A stretch of DNA of 64,000 bases from Siphonodentalium dalli (GCA_032622095.1 CP136068.1:130023989-130087988); one strand, 5' to 3'. Shown: positions 1 to 13,126, counted from the stretch's first letter. Notes: generated by a model not told the origin, from the sequence alone. Translations and numbers: made by a program.

Positions 1-396
1 AGAAAAAAGGGCGAGTTCTGCCACTTTGGCCCCCGTTCGCCCCTGTGCATGTTAGGCTACTCTGACATTCTTGTAGCGTTTCGTTATAATATACCCGGTG
101 CACACCAGTGGCGGAGCCAGGGTTCCCATTTAGGGGTGCACACTAATTAGCATATGTGTGGGATATGTGGGGGATATATCATGCATATGATATGCCGAAA
201 GCATATCACGAAGGCCTGATTTGGGGAGCGCATGCATGGGAGGGGTCGCCCCAATCGTTGGTCCGGGGGATCCCCTGGGCAGAAACACTGTGCATATTTG
301 AATGCCTATAGGAGGGATTTCCGGACGTTTACATGACATTTGACATGTTTTGGGGGGGGGGGGGCGGTCTTCCATAGGGCCCCATTGACACCGCCG
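1..396. other. Unassigned left edge with a transposon-end-like motif
   Basis: No gene is recognised. At 106-123 the sequence cagtggcggagccaggg resembles the CAGTGGCGGATCCAG-type terminus seen on many hAT-family MITEs. No matching inverted end was found, so this may be a solo end or chance. A run of 13 G lies at 352-364. The short minus-strand frame at 130-375 crosses this G run and has low-complexity proline codons, so it is not treated as coding. Confidence 0.3.
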
Positions 397-626
397 AATC
401 GGACCTTCGGAGAATCGGCCCTTCGGAGTTATAGACCTTCGGAGTTATGGGCGTTCGGAGTTATAGGCCTTCGGATTTATGGGCTTTCGGAGTTATGGTT
501 CTTCGGAGTTATGTGATTTCGGAGAATCGGGACTTCGGAGTTATGGGCTTTCGGAGAATCGAGGCGTCGGGGAATCGGACATTCGGAGAATCGGACCTTC
601 GGAGTTATGGGTCTTCGGAGAATCGC
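397..626. repeat. 16-bp minisatellite, about 14 units
   Basis: Units of exactly 16 bp alternate between aatcggaccttcggag and ttatgggcttcggag-like forms, sharing the core ttcggag. About 14 consecutive units are readable and the phase never slips. The reading frame at 447-659 only translates the repeat. The reverse complement of the core matches the ctattccgaaggttcg units at 36.68-36.76, 38.18-38.31 and 38.72-38.85 kb, which have the same 16-bp period, so this is one dispersed minisatellite family. Confidence 0.85.
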
Positions 627-945
627 TACGTAACCATAAAACGTGATCAACAAAGCTAAATACGCACAACTCTAATTGTAAACAAGGTAAGTCTTCATCG
701 CCGGTCCTGTTTTGGAATAGGGGGGGGGGGTGCTTCTAGCTACGGTGGCATGCACCCCTTACACAACAGGCAAACATCTACTTACTATAAAACACTCACC
801 ACCCAAACCCAACAAACGGATCATCCCAAACTGCAAACCTTCTTCGAGTTTTGGTGCATTAATAGTATCCTCTGTTTCAACATCGGACTTCGTAATTTCA
901 TTATATATGTGTTCCGTGGGATTTACAACTGCGTAATTCCATTTG
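627..945. other. Unassigned spacer
   Basis: No family is recognised. Overlapping small frames occur on both strands (about 730-1022), as expected by chance. A run of 11 G lies at 720-730. The spacer ends at the CACCCC target duplication of the large TIR element. Confidence 0.4.
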
Positions 946-951
946 CACCCC
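946..951. repeat. Left target-site duplication CACCCC
   Basis: These six bases directly abut the left AGTA terminus of the large element. They are repeated exactly at 11877-11882, directly after its right TACT terminus. Confidence 0.75.
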
Positions 952-2903
952 AGTATTAATATATAGAGGGGATATCTTTGTAGATATATACACTGAGAAA
1001 ATGGCAGACTAACTATTTGCATAAATAGAAACTATTTCTAGGCAGATGTTATAGTCAGACTAACTAGTACCTATTTGAAGGCATAGCTAAACTACAATAA
1101 GCGCTTCTAGGCAGATGTTATAGTCAGACTAACTAGAAAACTATTTTAAGGGCATACTTAAGATACAATACGGCAATATATTTTATGTTAGAGAATTATG
1201 AGTAACTATTTCTAGGCATAGTAAGTATATATTAGGTTATATATATGATAGGTTAGTAAAATATAAAATAAAATACAAATGATGTTAGATAATTTGAAAT
1301 GTTAAAATGAAATATTCGCTAGTGAATAAACCTATGCATGTAAAAAAAAACATAGGTCTAAACACATGGAATTTTGTTAGCGGCGGAACTTTTCTTCTTT
1401 ATTATTGTAGATTTGTAGGAAACACGATTCGATCTCATAAAACTCGATATTACAGAGTCTCATAGAAATCGAAATGTGGAACCCCCACACTTAGTTCCTT
1501 TAATGAATATAAATGATACATAAATAAATCTTAGTATACAAACAGATATCAAAAAACATAATCAAATCAATCTTTTTTTAAGATATGGACAGTCTGGTCT
1601 CCCCGTCGAAATATCTTCTGGCAAAAAAAATGTATCAATATTTAAAGTCAGACTAACTATTTCTAGGTTGGTGTTTAAATACCTCTTCTAGGCTATAATC
1701 AAACAAACTATTTCTAGGTTATTCAAACATTTCCTAAAATATACTGAGTAAATCTACAAATATTAATTGGAATATAAAGAACAGAGTTAGCTCCCCTGTG
1801 AATTGTAACAGTATTAAAATTAATCATTATTTAAAGTCAAACTATTTATTTATAGGTTGGTCATAAAATTACTACTTCTATGCTCTCAGGCAAACTATTT
1901 CTAGGTTAATCAAAAATATCAGAGTTGTAAACTAAATCTACAAATATTAATTGGAATATAAAGAACAGAATTAGCTCCCCTGTGCATTTGAATAATCTGT
2001 TTTATTAAGTTCAATATAGATGTTAAACGATTGATATATGTTAATGAATGATACAATGATATATTCGTTAGCGAATAAACCTATGCATGTAAAAACCACA
2101 GGTCTAAACACATTGAACATTTTTTTAGGAACGTTCTTCTGTAGATTAGTAGGCAACACATTTCAAAACACCATTTCATAGTGATAGAAATCGAAATGTA
2201 TAACCATTATCGGTTCCTTTAATGATTATGAATGACGGGAGTATTTTCGGTTTATATGAAGACAACGTATTTCAGTTCCAACACAAATTCAATATTTCAA
2301 AAAAATAAAAAGATATCCCCATTTTAATGAAATATTAAATGTATAAGCACGATAAAGCAATTAAAACACAATTTAATTTACTTTTTCGTCAACAAAATTG
2401 AAGTTATATCTTATAATGCTTCAAAATCAATGAAAATCCTTTATCAAATATCTCAATTGAAAGCCAAATTAAAAAAAAATCAATTTCAATGTTAACGGAA
2501 ACAATTTAACAACAAAAAAATCTTTATCTGTTTTCGCTCGCAAGTATCAAAAGTCCCTTTTTATTACCACAATAATCGTAAAAGACAATAAATGTTTTGT
2601 ATTTAATCAAAAAATGTAAAAATATTATAATCATAGGAAAACACTAATGTTTTCGTCAAAAAAATTCAAGCACAAAACTTTATATGTCAACAAAATAATA
2701 TGAAAATTCAATAAAACTTTAATCAATTTAGTGCTAAAGTTTTGAAATTATGTTGACTGTTGACGCAATCAACTGATTTTCCAAATGTTTTTACTAAACA
2801 AAAACATGTTTTTACTAAACAAAAACATATCAAAAGTCGCACAACCAACGTTAAATAAATGTTTGTTTTAACATAACAAGAGTTATTTACCTATTAAAGA
2901 ACA
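952..2903 (+). repeat. Left terminal inverted repeat (about 1.95 kb)
   Basis: This pairs with 9930-11876 read in reverse complement; for example, the same 62-codon frame is present at 1971-2159 (minus) and 10674-10862 (plus). The subterminal part holds internal repeats of agtcagactaacta and ctaggcagatgttat at about 1000-1160. The arms stay closely similar up to the shared inner word tattaaagaaca at about 2892-2903, after which they diverge abruptly. The shared short frames arise from the inverted repeat and are not taken as genes. Confidence 0.85.
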
Positions 2904-3060
2904 TGGAGATAGCATAGGAATTACGCTATAAACGCTAATACAACCATTTGTGTGATATATGATCACAGCAAATGTGTACATTTTATCAGGATATATTTTG
3001 AAGCTCACATTTCTGAATAGCCATATTGGATGCCATCTTGAAAACATAGCATTAAGTGAA
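2904..3060. repeat. Solo unit of the 300-bp interior repeat
   Basis: The stretch from tggagatagcataggaatta to gccatcttgaaaacata matches the units at about 6430, 6740 and 7041. It begins right at the inner edge of the left TIR. 3061-3408 holds AT-rich sequence with nothing recognisable. Confidence 0.7.
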
Positions 3061-3408
3061 TTATAGCAGAATTTACCCCTGACACATTCCCACTACCAAA
3101 AAAAGCCTTCTTACTAATTTCGTTTTCGAACCTACGCTCCATATGATAATACTACGAACCTAGCAAAAAATAATTGTGAATTAGGTAGACAATTGTTTTA
3201 ACAGCTTTTAAGAAAAGATTGTGTAAGTAATTTGTTCTAGACCGGTTGATTAAAATGATATTAAAATGTCGATGTTCCCCACAACTCGGTTTAAAACAAA
3301 GTAATATTGTGTATGAGATATGTAATAGAGGGATTCTACCCCATGGGACGGCTCTGTGACTATTTTTTCGTTTGTTTAATACTTTGATATTGAGCGTTTA
3401 TATTATAC

Positions 3409-6165
3409 TAGCAGGGTTACCCGGCGTTGCCCAGGTTAATGTATGCTGTGGATATTTGTTGGGAATAGAAAATGCTCTTGCTTAAAGTGTTATACGTTTT
3501 CTCATAAATTGCATATTCAAATAGCATCACAAAACATGATTATTACAGTCATGGAATATAAGTAGTGGCTGATCACCTTGTCAATTGTCATTCTGTTTAT
3601 CGCGATTAATCCGTTCCACCAATATTGAAGTATTTATTTATTTACAACTGCGTATACATCAGACGTTATAATATGATACATGAACATCATAAACACATTA
3701 GTTCGCATAAATAAAAGATGGCAATTGGGTTTTACATATTGAGATGTACCAGTCAATCTAGTGGGTTGGACTAAGATCTCGAGGACTGTCTATCATATCT
3801 CCATGAAGATACAGATGTTTAAACGAAATGTCGCATATATATGAGCTACATGTGCCAGGCACAGAGCGAGATTTTGAGTTGTTTATGTCAGTCGATGAGT
3901 CTGTTCTAAAACCCTTGTCAGATGTCAGTATTGGTAGGATCCTGAAAAGTCTTGTGCTACTAACTGCATTTTCTTGTATATCAGAAGAAACTATATTTGA
4001 CTGCACACTGTGACCACTATTTTTGAACAGGCATTCCATATCTCTTGACAAATTGTAACTTTTTGTGGAAACTGTATTGAATGGAACAGACTAAATTTTT
4101 GTATTATATATATGCAATCCTCTGACGGTTCGAGGTCTCTCAGTTTGCACGAATATATGTATCTCTTCAATAGAATGATAAATATACGTTTAATGCTTCT
4201 TCTAGTTATCTCTTTTTGCTAGCTCATTGTGTGAATGCCTTGATTGCCATTCCCATATAAATATGACTGTTAAGAAGATATAATTGTTCAAGTGACTTAT
4301 GTGGGTCACCATGTGTCGGGATTGTGAAATGTGAACGCCCAACTACTCAAAATGATATGGAGATGGCCTGGTGACTGTATATAACTTATATGTGGATATC
4401 GGCGAATAGCAATCTTATCAATGATAGTGCATATCCGCTCGCCATCCGTGACGCAAACGAAACCAAATGTGTATTCATGGTATATCATTAGAGAAAAACG
4501 TGTATGAATTTGGTGGAATTTGGTTTATTAAATCAATTGTTGATGCAACGCTGACTCGAACAACGCCATATTGCGAAGGTGATTATGTATTCGTTTGGTG
4601 GAAATCAGCAACAAAACTATTTCACCATAATTTTTTAATTTTCCCTCCTACCAACAGCGTCATTTAATTTGTTTTAACCCGCACCATTATCTTCCTTGTA
4701 CAAAGTTATCCCTCTTAGAACGCCTTGGTGCCATCTCGATTGTACCGCGTGAAGTTATATATAGAACGCACACAGACAGACAAAAAGACAGACAGACAGC
4801 ACGATTTTATTTCTTGTATTATTTGAGAATAACGTGTCTGAATTTGATGGTAATTGGTACTAACAATATTTTGTATCAGTTTTGGTGACCCTCCCGTCCC
4901 TATTTCGGACTCAAGCTGCACACACTAAGACTCATTAGAGATTAGAGATGCATATATATGAAATTGGTGAAAATTGGCGAGTATACAAATTCGTATCAAA
5001 TTTAAGGTCCTCATATCTCTCACCCATAGGGCACCAATTTGGTGTCTCTAAACCACACGATAAGATTCCTCGTATCACGGAGAAGAATATGTATCAATCT
5101 GGTGGAAATCGGCACTAAACATATATATATAATTGTTTGTGTCCCTCTCATCTCTATACACCACTGACTCGAATGGCCCCACTTGTGACATCCTTAAACC
5201 ACACGATTACACTCCTGATATCATAGAGATGATTGTTTTTAAGTTTGGTGATAATCGGCGACTAAACAATTTTTTTTTCAAATTTGTTGCCAATCCCTCC
5301 CTCTCCATCTCTCACCCAAACAGCACCACTATGGCGTCTTTGAATCACGATTAGATTCCTCGTATCATGGATAAGAACGTGTACCAATTTGGTGGAAATT
5401 GGCTCTAAAAAAATTGTGCATCAATTTTGTGCCCCTGTCCCTTTCAATGCAATCCTGACTCGAATGAGGCCACATTTGACAGATAAAAGCCACACCATTA
5501 GACTCCTCATACCATGGGGATGATTTTGTATAAGTGTGGTGGCAATCGGCGACTTATTATCAAATTTAGTGCCCACCCCTCCAAATATCTCATCCAAAAA
5601 CAACAATTTGGTGTTGTTAAATCGCACAATTAGATTCCTTGTATCATGAAGAAGAATATATATCAATCGGGGCTAAAATTAGTTTTATCAATTTTGGTGC
5701 CCCTCTCCCCTTCCGTTCATCCCTGACTCAAACGACGCCACTTTTGACATATATAAACCACACCGTTGGATTCTTCATATCATCGTGATGATTATATATT
5801 AGTTTCGTGGCAATCGGCGTCAAAAAAAAATTCTGCCCCCCCTTCCGGGCACCCCTGACGCGAACGGCGCGACTTTTGTCATATTTAAACCACGCCATTA
5901 GATTCCTCATATTATGGGGATGATTATATTTAAGTTTAGTGGCAATCGGCGACAATTATTTTTCTGCCCCTCCCCCTTTTCTGCCCCTGACAACAACGGC
6001 GTCACTTTAGAAAATTCTAACCCCGGCCATTATCTTTCTCGTAAAAAGCTACTCCTAGTAGACCCCTTTGGCATCATCTAGATGGTCCCCTGTGAATTTC
6101 TATAGAACACAGACAGACAGACAGACAGACATTCGCAAATATAGATATAGATTATAGCATTTGAC
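3409..6165 (+). mobile_element. Dispersed 2.7-kb non-coding repeat, copy A (nested)
   Basis: It begins actagcagggttacccggcg and ends in cagacagacagacattcgca followed by atatagatatagat. A second copy occupies 52.75-54.96 kb. The interior is a degenerate tandem of roughly 130-bp blocks, each with a ggtggcaatcggcgac-like core and a gacgccacttttgacatatt-like core. The longest frames (3758-4051, 5421-5666) are not conserved as protein between copies. A head of this type followed by a CAGA/ATAGAT-rich tail recalls invertebrate non-LTR-derived repeats, but the class is not established. It sits inside the Maverick-like element, so it inserted later or was carried along. Confidence 0.6.
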
Positions 6166-6382
6166 AACTTTATTTACGAAATACTCCATTGGATATTACA
6201 AACAAATATAAATACGTATATGTTGTACAATGAGATAGCCTACCAAGAACTCATTATATGATACATAATGAACATTTTTGTTGATTGTTTTTAAAACTGT
6301 GATAAGAATAAGGAAATATTAACTCTTTGAAGAAATAAGTAGTATAACTAATCAAAATCAACTTTCTAAATTATGCATGTAC
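6166..6382. other. Unassigned AT-rich spacer
   Basis: No gene or repeat is recognised between the nested repeat and the 300-bp tandem array. Confidence 0.3.
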
Positions 6383-7190
6383 TTTTAAGCTCTGTATTTT
6401 AGAGTAAAGGTGGGCATTTTGGAAGCCATTTTGTAGTAGGGATAGCATAGGTATTACGCTATAAACGCTAATACATCCAGTTGTACGATATATGATCACA
6501 GCAAATGTGTACATTTTATCAAGATATATTTTGAAGCTGACATTTCTGAATAGCCATATTGGACGCCATCTTGAAAATATATATTGTTTATATGATGACA
6601 AATTGTATGATAATTTGGCATGTACTATACAAACTACAAACCTAAACGATGCATATGAGCCTTTGTAAAAATGCAATAAATTTTAAGCCCTGTGTCTTGA
6701 AGTAAACGATGGCCATTTCGGCAGCCATCTTTTGTAATGGAGATAGCACAGGAATTACGCTATAAACGCTAATACATCCAGTTGTACGATATATGATCAC
6801 AGCAAATGTGTACATTTTATCAAGATATATTTTGAAGCTGACATTTCTGAATAGCCATATTGGACGCCATCTTGAAAATATATATTGTTTTTTTGTGATG
6901 ACAAATTGTATGATAATTTGGCATATTCCTTACAAACTACAAACCTAAATGATGCATATGAGCCTTTGTAAAAATGCAATCCATTTTTAAGCCCTGTATC
7001 TTGAAGTAAACTATGGCCATTTCGGCAGCCATCTTTTGTAATGGAGATAGCATAGGAATTACGCTATAAACGCTAATACATCCATTTGTGTGATATATGA
7101 TCACAGCAAATGTGTACATTTTATCAGGATATATTTTGAAGCTCACATTTCTGAATAGCCATATTGGATGCCATCTTGAAAACATATTTT
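6383..7190. repeat. Tandem array of about 300-bp units (2.7 copies)
   Basis: Unit starts (ttttaagc...) lie at 6383, 6681 and 6986, giving periods of about 298 and 305 bp. Each unit carries ttacgctataaacgctaata, tatatgatcacagcaaatgt and gccatattggacgccatctt. Minus-strand frames at 6371-7185 are translations of this array and repeat the same peptide, so they are not called as genes. Confidence 0.85.
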
Positions 7191-8280
7191 TTGTATGATA
7201 CTTTGGGGTATAATTTATATATTAGAAACATTGAATACATATGATGTTGTATATTGAAATAGCCCTACCAACAGATTTAGAGCATATATTCATATTTTTC
7301 CAGTGATAAGATGTATGATTTAACTATCCAAATTATAATGTGCGTTCAAATATGTTAGTAGGTAGATTTCCGTGACGATTTAAAAATGTGCAGATAATGA
7401 ACGGGAACATGCATATAAAACACACATTAACCTAGTCTAACGACATCGAGCAATTTCAGATGCAATGGTGTAACTAACACAATTAGCTTAATATTATTGT
7501 TTGATTGATTCTGCGAGATAATTGCATACTATTTATAGGCATAGCATTGAAAGTACATATTGGTCGTGTGCACATACGCAGTTTATATTTGCTTTCATCG
7601 TATAAATCTGTACGATGAATGCGCGATAAATAATTATTCTAAATTTTCAAATCTCAATAGGGCGCCGACTAATTAGTTTTATGCGTGTGTGCAGATGCCA
7701 ACACGGGCGTTATGTTGTATACATAGGTAAATTAATCAGATATATAATGGCCATTCACTGCTTGTTGAAACTTAACGCTTGACACTTCACCCTGCATCAA
7801 TTGTAAGTTTAAAAACGAACGACCGGGAATTGTTTCTGTCTGAGCATGTTTACATCTGATGCTAAATTGCGTACGGATTCATCAGCATTTGTTTTTCCAA
7901 ATCGTGTTGCCATTATGATTAAGGGAGAATTATTTGCCGTAATCAGGTAAGTGTTATCTTTATTTATTAAACTAAACGAGTTGGTATGTAAACAAAACTG
8001 TTATAGTATTTTTTTTCTTCAAAAATAAAACAATTTATGAATTGGAATGTTAATTTGTAGAAATTAGAGTGCATTTGCTAGATAAATGTAAATATACTGT
8101 TATGATATGCTTAGCCACAACGTGTAGACAAATAAGATTTTACATAACAAAAATTTGTAAAACTATGATTATTGTTTTTAGTTTGCATGTTTAAAGATAA
8201 CTTTCCGTAGAATCTGAATTGCAACAATGTTAATTTGGATACTGTAATATACTATCTAAAAATTTGTGTGTAATAGTGTA
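7191..8280. other. Interior of the large element, unassigned
   Basis: There are no frames over 60 codons and no recognisable protein motif on either strand. The DNA is AT-rich and unique within the window as far as can be seen by eye. This is where a Maverick would be expected to carry its polymerase or integrase genes. Confidence 0.35.
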
Positions 8281-8935
8281 ACAGTATCCGTTTTTGATCA
8301 TTAAGAGTTGCATACAAACAGATAATACACGCTCTTTAACGATAATTTTTCAACCATTATTAGCGCCCTTTTAAGAATTATGATGTGAAGAAGACCTATT
8401 TATTAACAATTCTGAGGTAAAATTATTACAATTTTTTTTTGCTGTGATATTGAAACACTTTTGGTATTGAAATTATAAAATGAAATCTTAGTGCCCTTTT
8501 AAGACATCTTGTTTATAAATAGTGTGAGATAGATAAAATAATAAAATAAATCTTAGTGCCATTCTAAGACATATGGGATGAACAAAGTATACTGTATCCG
8601 AATATTACGAGGGATTGAAAGAGTTGCATAGAAGCAGATAATAAACGCTCTTTAACGATAAATTATCAACCATATTTAAGTTAAATTATTAGCGCCCTTT
8701 TAAGAATTATGATATGAATAAGACCTATTTATTAACAATTCTAGGGTAAAATTATTCCAATTTTTTTTTTTGTGATATTGAAACACTTTTGGTATTGAAA
8801 TTATAAAATGAAATCTTAGTGCCCTTTTAAGACATCTTGTTTATAAATAGTGTGAGATAGATAAAATACTAAAATAAAACTTAGTGCCATTTTAAGACAT
8901 CTGGTTTGAACAAAATATACTGTATCCTAATAATG
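8281..8935. repeat. Two tandem units of about 315 bp
   Basis: The blocks at about 8304 and 8621 both start gagttgcata and share cgctctttaacgata, agcgcccttttaagaattat and tagtgcccttttaagacatc. The short phrase cttagtgccattttaagaca recurs several times within each unit and once more at about 8880-8960. Confidence 0.8.
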
Positions 8936-9929
8936 CATAATTCTTATTGCCACTTTAAGACAAGTGCTTTAAAAAATCTCATATTTGTTTTGCTCTGATA
9001 AATATACAAACTTGAGTCTAATTTATCGTTTTAAATTACATATAACATAGGTTGAATAAGATATGAATTAATTAAAAGTTATCTGAAATCATAATTTAAC
9101 TAAACTCACCAGGCGATTTAGATCCGTGACTTTATAGGGCATTAAACTCGCTTATATATTATAATTGGAATGTTTGGAATGTTTACCGTAAGGTAAGTTG
9201 ATTTGCAAATAACCGACTTCACAGGTGTATTTTAAATTACTGGTTTTGTATGGACGGGTCGTTAACGAATGATTTCTTTGAAATATGATCCAAGCAAGGT
9301 AGCTTAGTTGAATAAAATAGTCGCCTTGTATAGATATATGTCAACATGAATTATATTATTCATGTAGGCGGATAAAATGGGAGGGTACATTATGATAGGC
9401 ATACGAGGACATTTAACATCGTGTTTTTTGTGTGTGATGTTATATAGAGAAAGATAGCTCGAATGATTTTTTGGGAGTATAGATAGCTTGAGTAAATTAA
9501 TGTGTTACTGTATATAAACAGAGCTCGACATGAATTCTCGACAAATGATAGTAGATTATTTGACTTGGGTAGAATGACATCATGTTGTTTGGACTAAAGA
9601 TAGAATGAATAAATTAATGTCTTTCTTTATATAAACAGATTATTCGCATAGGTCAAATTGAGAGATAGAACTATACTTCGATTAATTATCTATTCTTTAA
9701 TGGGTAAGTAAGTCTTGTTATGTTAAACAGAGGTGGACATGAATTCTCGACGAAGACATCATCATATTTTGTGACTATAGTGCTATATTTTGGTAGATTA
9801 TTCGACTTAAAGAAAGATGGCTCGAATGACATCATTTGTTGGGACTAAAGATAGAATGAATTTTCCTTATATAAACAGATACATTCGCATAGGTAAAATT
9901 GAGGCAGAATTATACTTCGATGGATTATC
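8936..9929. repeat. Unassigned AT-rich stretch ending in a 250-bp tandem duplication
   Basis: 8936-9539 holds nothing recognisable. The blocks at about 9571 and 9824 both start gaatgacatcat and share ggactaaagatagaatgaa, tataaacagat, attcgcataggt and ttctttaatgggtaagtaa. The last word overlaps the inner edge of the right TIR, so TIR-edge sequence itself has been duplicated inwards. Confidence 0.65.
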
Positions 9930-11876
9930 TGTTCTTTAATAGGTAAGTAATTCTTGTTATGTTAAAACAAAACATTTATTTAACGTTGGTTGTGCGACTT
10001 TTGATATGTTTTTGTTTAGTAAAAACATGTTTTTGTTTAGTAAAACATTTGGAATATCAGTTGATTGCGTCAACAGTCAACATTTTTTCAAAACTTTAGC
10101 ACTAAATTGATTAAAGTTTTATTGAATTTTCATATTATTTTGTTGACATAAAGTTTTTTGCTTGAATTTTGTTGACGAAAACATTAGTGTTTTCCTATGA
10201 TTATAATATTTTTACATTTTTTGATTAAAGACAAACCATTTATTGTCTTTTACGATTATTGTGGTAATAAAAAGGGACTTTTGATACTTGCGAGCGAAAC
10301 AGATAAAGATTTTTTTGTTGTTAAATTGTTTCCGTTAACATTGAAATTGATTTTTTTTAAATTTGGCTTTCAATTGAGATATTTGATTAAGGATTTTCAT
10401 TGATTTTGAAACATTATAAGATATAACTTCAATTTTGTTGACGAAAAAGTAAATTAAATTGTGTTTTAATTGCTTTATCGTGCTTATACATTTAATATTT
10501 CATTAAAAGGGGGATAGTTTTTTTTATTTTTTTGAAATATTGAATTTGTGTTGGAACTGAAATACGTTGTCTTCATATAAACCGAAAATACTCCCGTCAT
10601 TCATAATCATTAAAGGAACCGATAATGGTTATACATTTCGATTTCTATCACTATGAAATGGTGTTTTTGAAATGTGTTGCCTACTAATCTACAGAAGAAC
10701 GTTCCTAAAAAAATGTTCAATGTGTTTAGACCTGTGGTTTTTACATGCATAGGTTTATTCGCTAACGAATATATCATTGTATCATTCATTAACATATATC
10801 AATCGTTTAACATCTATATTGAACTTAATAAAACAGATTATTCAAATGCACAGGGGAGCTAACTCTGTACTTTATATTCCAATTAATATTTGTAGATTTA
10901 GGTTACAACTCTGATATTTTTGATTAACCTAGAAATAGTTTGCCTGAGCGCATAGAAGTAGTAATTTTATGACCAACCTATAAATAAATAGTTTGACTTT
11001 AAATAATGATTAATTTTAATACTGTTACAATTCACAGGGGAGCTAACTCTGTTCTTTATATTCCAATTAATATTTGTAGATTTACTCAGTATATTTTAGG
11101 AAATGTTTGAATAACCTAGAAGTAGTTTGTTTGAGTATAGCCTAGAAGAGGTATTTAAACACCAACCTAGAAATAGTTAGTCTGACTTTAAATATTGATA
11201 TATTTTTTTTGCCAGAAGATATTTCGACGGGGAGACCAGACTGTCCATATCTTAAAAAAAGATTGATTTGATTATGTTTTTTGATATCTGTTTGTATACT
11301 AAGATTTATTTATGTATCATTTATATTCATTAAAGGAACTAAGTGTGGGGGTTCCACATTTCGATTTCTACGAGACTCTGTAATATCGAGTTTTATGAGA
11401 TCGAATCGTGTTTCCTTCAAATCTACAATAATAAAGAAGAAAAGTTCCGCCGCTAACAAAATTCCATGTGTTTAGACCTATGTTTTTTTTACATGCATAG
11501 GTTTCTTCACTAGCGAATATTTCATTTTAACATTTCAAATTATCTAACATCATTTGTATTTTATTTTTTTTTACTAACCTATCATATATAACCTAATATA
11601 TACTTACTATGCCTAGAAATAGTTACTCATAATTCTCTAACATAAAATATATTGCTGTATTGTATCTTAAGTATGCCCTTAAAATAGTTTTATAGTTAGT
11701 CTGACTATAACATCTGCCTAGAAGCGCTTATTGTAGTTTAGCTATGCCTTCAAATAGTCACTAGTTAGTCTGACTATAACATCTGCCAAGAAATAGTTTC
11801 TATTTATGCAAATAGTTAGTCTGCCATTTTCTCAGTGTATATATCTACAAAGATATCCCCTCTATATATTACTACT
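9930..11876 (-). repeat. Right terminal inverted repeat (about 1.95 kb)
   Basis: This is the inverted partner of 952-2903. It begins at the inner word tgttctttaataggt and ends ctatatattactact directly before CACCCC. Substitutions and small indels between arms are visible (for example caggcaaac versus gcctgagcgc around 10940), so the arms are not an assembly copy of each other. Confidence 0.85.
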
Positions 11877-11882
11877 CACCCC
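11877..11882. repeat. Right target-site duplication CACCCC
   Basis: This matches 946-951 exactly and directly abuts the right terminus of the large element. Confidence 0.75.
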
Positions 11883-11928
11883 ACTCCTTTTGGTTTTGTC
11901 TAACTGATATACCTCACATGCATATTAG

Positions 11929-12055
11929 TCGGGGGCTTCTTGTGTCTTCATAGGTTGAGTGCGTCTTCCTGTCGTCTGTGTGAATCGGGGGCTCCTCGTG
12001 TCTTCATATGTTGAGTCGTTGATCTAGTTGAGTATATCGGCCTGTCGTCTGCTGT
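11929..12055. repeat. Two tandem units of about 56 bp
   Basis: Two successive copies read tcgggggcttcttgtgtctt then catag/tgttgagt, and later gtcgtctgtg. The second copy is diverged. Confidence 0.6.
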
Positions 12056-13126
12056 CGTTGGGCGTACCTCGTCGTCGATACATCGGGGATACGTTGTTCA
12101 GAAATACAAGCAGTCTTGCTTACCTCGAGTTGTTTCCCGCCATAGTGTCCTGTTCTGTATATTATTATATTGCTGGTCACGCTGCTATAGGTAAGGCTGA
12201 CGACTATGTGTCCATCCACAGATCGTCTCGTCTGACCAGCATGCCCATTGTATTTCAATGGTCGGCATCCGGCGTCTACTCGCATGGTCAGCTGTGTGTT
12301 GTACAGGTGTTGTATCTTAACGATTCCATCTGTAGATTGGCCGGTTATGTACCCGCTAATGGGACCCATCTACGGTCGGCAGGGACGGTGATACGTATGT
12401 GTATATCGCGTGTCCCCTCCGTATTGAAGATTGTGTCTCGTTGTATTTGCCCAGTATATTAAGGTTCTGTCTGTCGTGGTATTTGCCCAGCATATTGGCA
12501 CAGGCTACATCCCTGTCACCACGTCCCGCCATTGGCGGCCATCGTTCTTCTCGCCCATGCAGGGCCGACCCCACCAGCGTTTGTTTAGATGCCATGTTAA
12601 ATGCGTTCATAAAGTACACAAAACCCCACTCCAACAACGAGGCCATTTTCTCTTCTCGATAAGAACGGTGGCATTTTTATAATATTTAATAATGCTATGA
12701 ATTGCAAGTATGGACAAAAGGTTATTCAGCCGATACAATTCACTAGAGTCCGAACGCCTAATAGTTGAGCGCAATAATCACCATATAAGCCGCCACGTCC
12801 TCACGACAGTAGTATGTATAGACATAAAATATCAGGGTACATTTGTGCTTGCTATTTTCTTGCAGATATGTTATTGCAGCTTCCTGTGTACATATCATAT
12901 TAATGAGGCCACCAATGTATAGTCTCATCCACTCAAACAGCAGTTCAGGAAGCGCCCATTTGAAACACATCCGAACAAATATAACGCCGCGTAATCAAAT
13001 ATGGCCTGATCTGCACCTAAAACGCCAATCTGCGTGCCGGAACTGCTGCTCTGCGTGCTAAATATAGAATTTTGTTGTTGGCGACGTCCTTTTTCAAGTA
13101 CCACGCCGGTAAGTATTATAAAGTTA
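12056..13126. other. GC-richer unassigned stretch with frames open on both strands
   Basis: 12.0-12.65 kb is richer in GC than its surroundings and is open on both strands: plus 12028-12462 with 144 codons, minus 12004-12369 with 121 codons, and minus 12356-12646 with 96 codons. None shows a recognisable domain, and mutual overlap on opposite strands is expected where stop codons are rare. The phrase tatttgcccagtatatt / tatttgcccagcatatt occurs twice at about 12447 and 12480. No coding call is made. Confidence 0.3.

Larger units (their letters stand above)
952..11876. mobile_element. 10.9-kb long-TIR element, Maverick/Polinton-like, apparently non-autonomous
   Basis: Seen: inverted repeats of about 1.95 kb bound the element. 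The outermost 20 bases match at 19 positions (left AGTATTAATATATAGAGGGG; the right-end reverse complement has G for T at base 5). A perfect 6-bp direct repeat CACCCC flanks both ends. Known: Maverick/Polinton elements have 6-bp duplications, AG...CT termini and long TIRs, and normally encode a protein-primed DNA polymerase B, a retrovirus-like integrase, a packaging ATPase and capsid proteins. Inferred: this is a gutted member, because no frame above about 100 codons lies inside and none reads as those proteins. The interior is made of tandem repeats and a nested dispersed repeat. TIRs of 1.95 kb are longer than is usual for the class. Another superfamily with 6-bp duplications is the alternative. 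Confidence 0.65.

Noticed and set aside
952-11876. Assembly artefact as the cause of the long inverted repeats
   Set aside because: The arms differ by substitutions and indels, and a clean 6-bp target duplication sits exactly at both ends.
12004-12462. 121- and 144-codon frames on opposite strands
   Set aside because: They overlap fully, have no motif, and lie in a GC-richer patch where stops are scarce.
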